Below are positions 31,000-33,052 of a DNA stretch of 33,052 nucleotides, in pieces. The stretch spans positions 1-33,052 of the forward strand of contig JACGCN010000122.1 in assembly GCA_014905825.1 (NCBI GenBank), given 5' to 3'. Position 1 is the first letter of the stretch; the number at the start of each line of letters is the position of its first letter. The stretch is from Lyophyllum atratum (taxonomy: Eukaryota > Basidiomycota > Agaricomycetes > Agaricales > Lyophyllaceae). The position numbers and the translations under genes were made by a program. Below the pieces are notes generated by a model. That model ran no database searches. It saw only the letters and a program-made list of their open reading frames with translations, and was not told the DNA's origin.

Positions 31000-33052
31000 A
31001 TGGTTCTCTCTAGCGTCCTCGGTTTCCCCGCATTGGTAGGATTGTGTGCTTCTCGATATACTTGATTGCGATGAGTAACGCGTGCGATTCTTGTTCTAGG
31101 AGCGAATCGTGAGGTCAAGAAGGCCGTCGAAGCCTACTGGGCTGGCAAAATCTCTGCGGATGACCTTACCAAGGCTGCCGCCGATGTGAAGAAGACAAGC
31201 TGGACCAGCGTCAAGGCCCAGGCGTCGACTTCGTCCCCAGGTATGTTTCCAGATCGCCATCGATCACTTGGAAATTTGATACTGACTCGAACGCTATCAG
31301 TGGTGAATTCTCGCTCTACGATCACGTCCTTGATCACTCCGCTGCTTTCAACGTTATTCCCAAACGATATGTCGGACTTGGTCTGTCCCTCTCGACGTGT
31401 ACTTCGCCATGGGTCGTGGTCGCCAGGCCGAGAACGTCGATGTCCCCGCGTCAGAGATGAAGAAGTGGTAAGTTCTACTTCTCCATATCTCGGCAATCGA
31501 TCTTGTTATCCCCATTTTCTCCCTAACATGATCAATGATCGCTGACGACTTTCCTTATCTATTCAGGTTTGACTCGAACTACCACTTCGTAGTCCCTGAG
31601 TTCTCTGAGGAGACTGACTTCAAGTTGAACTTCAACAAGGCTGTTGAGGAATTCAAAGAGGCTCAGGCTGCTGGTGTCACAACCCCCCCGTGGTCTTGGA
31701 CCCATCTCTTTTTGGTTCTCGGCAAGGCCGCCAAGAGTGCCAAGCTCGGCTTCCAGCCCATCTCTCTCCTCCCCAAGCTCCTCCCATTACCACACACTCC
31801 TCGCTGACCTCAAGGCTGCCGGCTGAGTGGGTTCAAGTTGATGAGCCCGTCCTGGTCCTTGACAGCGCTGCCACCCTCGAGAAGGAGTTCACCACTGCCT
31901 ACACGGAGCTTGCTCCCATTGCCCCCAAGATCCTCCTAACCACCTACTTCTCCCGCCTCGATGGCAACCTCCCCTTCGTTGCGAAGCTCCCCGTTGCAGG
32001 TCTCCACATCGACCTCGACCGTGAACCCGGCCAGCTCCAAGACGTCGTCGATGCAGTAAAGAACACCGACATCGTCCTTTCACTGGGTCTGGTCTCAGGT
32101 CGCAACATCTGGAAGACCGACTTTGATGCTGCTATCAAGTTGGCACAGGTCGCTGTTGCTGCTCTAGGTCAGGAACGCGTCATCGTTGCGACATCGTCCT
32201 CGCTCTCCACACTCCCGTCACCCTCGCTACTGAGAACAAGCTCACCGACGAGCAGAAGGATTGGTTCTCCTTTGCCTTGGAGAAGGCTGCCGAGGTTTCC
32301 GTCATTGCTGCAGTCCTCTCGACTCCCAGGATGCCAAGGTCGCTGCCGCTCTCGAGGCTAACAAGGCGTCCATCGCCAAGCGCCGTGAGTTTGAGGAGAC
32401 ATCTGATGATAGTGTCCGCAAACGTGTTGCCGCCATCACTCCTGACCAGTTGGAGCGCAAGAGCCCCTTCGCCGTCCGCAAGGAGATTCAGGCGAAGCAT
32501 TTCCACCTCCCTAAGTTCCCCACAACCACCATTGGATCTTTCCCTGTACGCCTCATCATCATCTATACTTTCACAAATTATCTAACGGCTTGCATCTAGC
32601 AAACCAAAGAGATCCGTCTTGCTCGTTCCAAGTTCAACAAGGGAGAGATCACTGAGGAACAATACGAGGATTTCATCAAGAAGGAGATCGAGACTGTCGT
32701 CCGATTCCAGGAGAAGATCGGCCTTGATCTGTTGGTCCACGGCGAACCTGAGAGGAATGACATGGTTCAGTACTTCGGCGAGCATCTTCAGGGCTTCGTC
32801 TTTACCCAGAACGCATGGGTTCAGAGCTACGGTTCTCGGTAAGTCCCTTGGATTGCGTTAGTCTAGCATACCGCTAACAGGACATGTATAGTTATGTCCG
32901 CCCTCCCATCATCGTCTCTGACGTTAGCCGTCCCGCCCCTATCACCGTCAAGTGGAGCAGCTTTGCCCAGAGCGTCACCCAGAACCCCATGAAGGGAATG
33001 CTCACTGGCCCTGTCACCATTCTTAACTGGTCTTCCCCGTGCGGAGGTGACC
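31000..33052 (+). CDS. MET6: Cobalamin-independent methionine synthase, N-terminal part (3' partial, many frame breaks)
   Basis: Transfers a methyl group from methyltetrahydropteroyl-triglutamate to homocysteine, making methionine in the cytosol. ATG 31000 begins MVLSSVLGF; a 5' intron (about 31037-31100) precedes [19 protein letters not shown]. Family blocks in order: [127 protein letters not shown] and [15 protein letters not shown]. The gene continues past the right edge. At least eleven places need one or two extra bases to stay in frame, mostly in short C, G or T runs, while codons between them remain conserved and I see no stop created by substitution. I favour sequence errors over a decayed copy, since both intron positions and protein conservation look normal. 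Confidence 0.93.

Noticed and set aside
31000..33052. MET6 as a genuine pseudogene
   Set aside because: All breaks look like lost bases, most of them in short homopolymers, and protein and splice sites are otherwise conserved. I kept sequence error as the favoured reading, without being able to exclude a very young relic.
1..33052. Search by eye for tRNA, rRNA, CRISPR, transposons, terminal repeats and virus-like genes
   Set aside because: No long direct or inverted repeats, transposase or reverse-transcriptase motifs, or RNA-gene signatures were seen. Short divergent elements could be missed without software.
1..33052. A biosynthetic or defence gene cluster
   Set aside because: The genes are unrelated housekeeping functions without a shared pathway, tailoring enzymes or nearby regulators.

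Overview
This window is nuclear DNA from a filamentous fungus, most probably a mushroom-type basidiomycete (Agaricomycetes-like). Genes are packed a few hundred bases apart on both strands. Almost every gene is cut by many very short GT-AG introns, mostly 47-65 nt, and the products are fungal housekeeping proteins. I saw no rRNA, tRNA, CRISPR array, transposon or virus-like segment. The taxon is an inference from intron style and protein character, not from a marker search.

Layout, left to right: the 3' part of an FMP27/Hobbit-type bridge-like lipid-transfer protein (+); a DUF2985 membrane protein built from 13 exons, some of them tiny (+); OMP decarboxylase URA3 (-), divergent from the PUS7/TruD-type pseudouridine synthase with RGG tracts (+); an MFSD10-like MFS transporter (+); a CSG1/SUR1-type GT32 mannosyltransferase (-); the PIN-domain nuclease SWT1 (-); the cleavage factor PCF11 (-); ribosomal protein L9 (+); isoprenylcysteine methyltransferase STE14 (-), divergent from mitochondrial EF-G2/MEF2 (+); an unrecognised nuclear-looking protein (-), divergent from a CYC2-like flavin reductase (+); a xylitol/sorbitol dehydrogenase (-); a Ran1-like protein kinase (+); and cobalamin-independent methionine synthase MET6 (+), cut by the right edge.

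The genes do not form one pathway. Loose themes are RNA metabolism (PUS7, SWT1, PCF11, RPL9), mitochondrial function (MEF2, the CYC2-like reductase) and lipid or membrane biology (FMP27, CSG1, STE14). Four gene pairs share short head-to-head promoters. I found no convincing new defence, secondary-metabolite or mobile system.

The most striking gene-structure signals are micro-exons of 8, 14 and 17 nt, two probable GC-AG introns, and an unusually long first intron in PCF11. The strongest data-quality signal is a cluster of frame breaks at both ends of the window (about 1-1,750 and 29,300-33,052). Those in MET6 and the kinase read as single missing bases, mostly in short homopolymers, while most genes between are clean across many exons. 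I read these as local sequence errors rather than biology. Exon boundaries were placed by eye and may be off by a base. Exon sums divisible by three support the models of the DUF2985, URA3, PUS7, CSG1, RPL9 and XYL2 genes.
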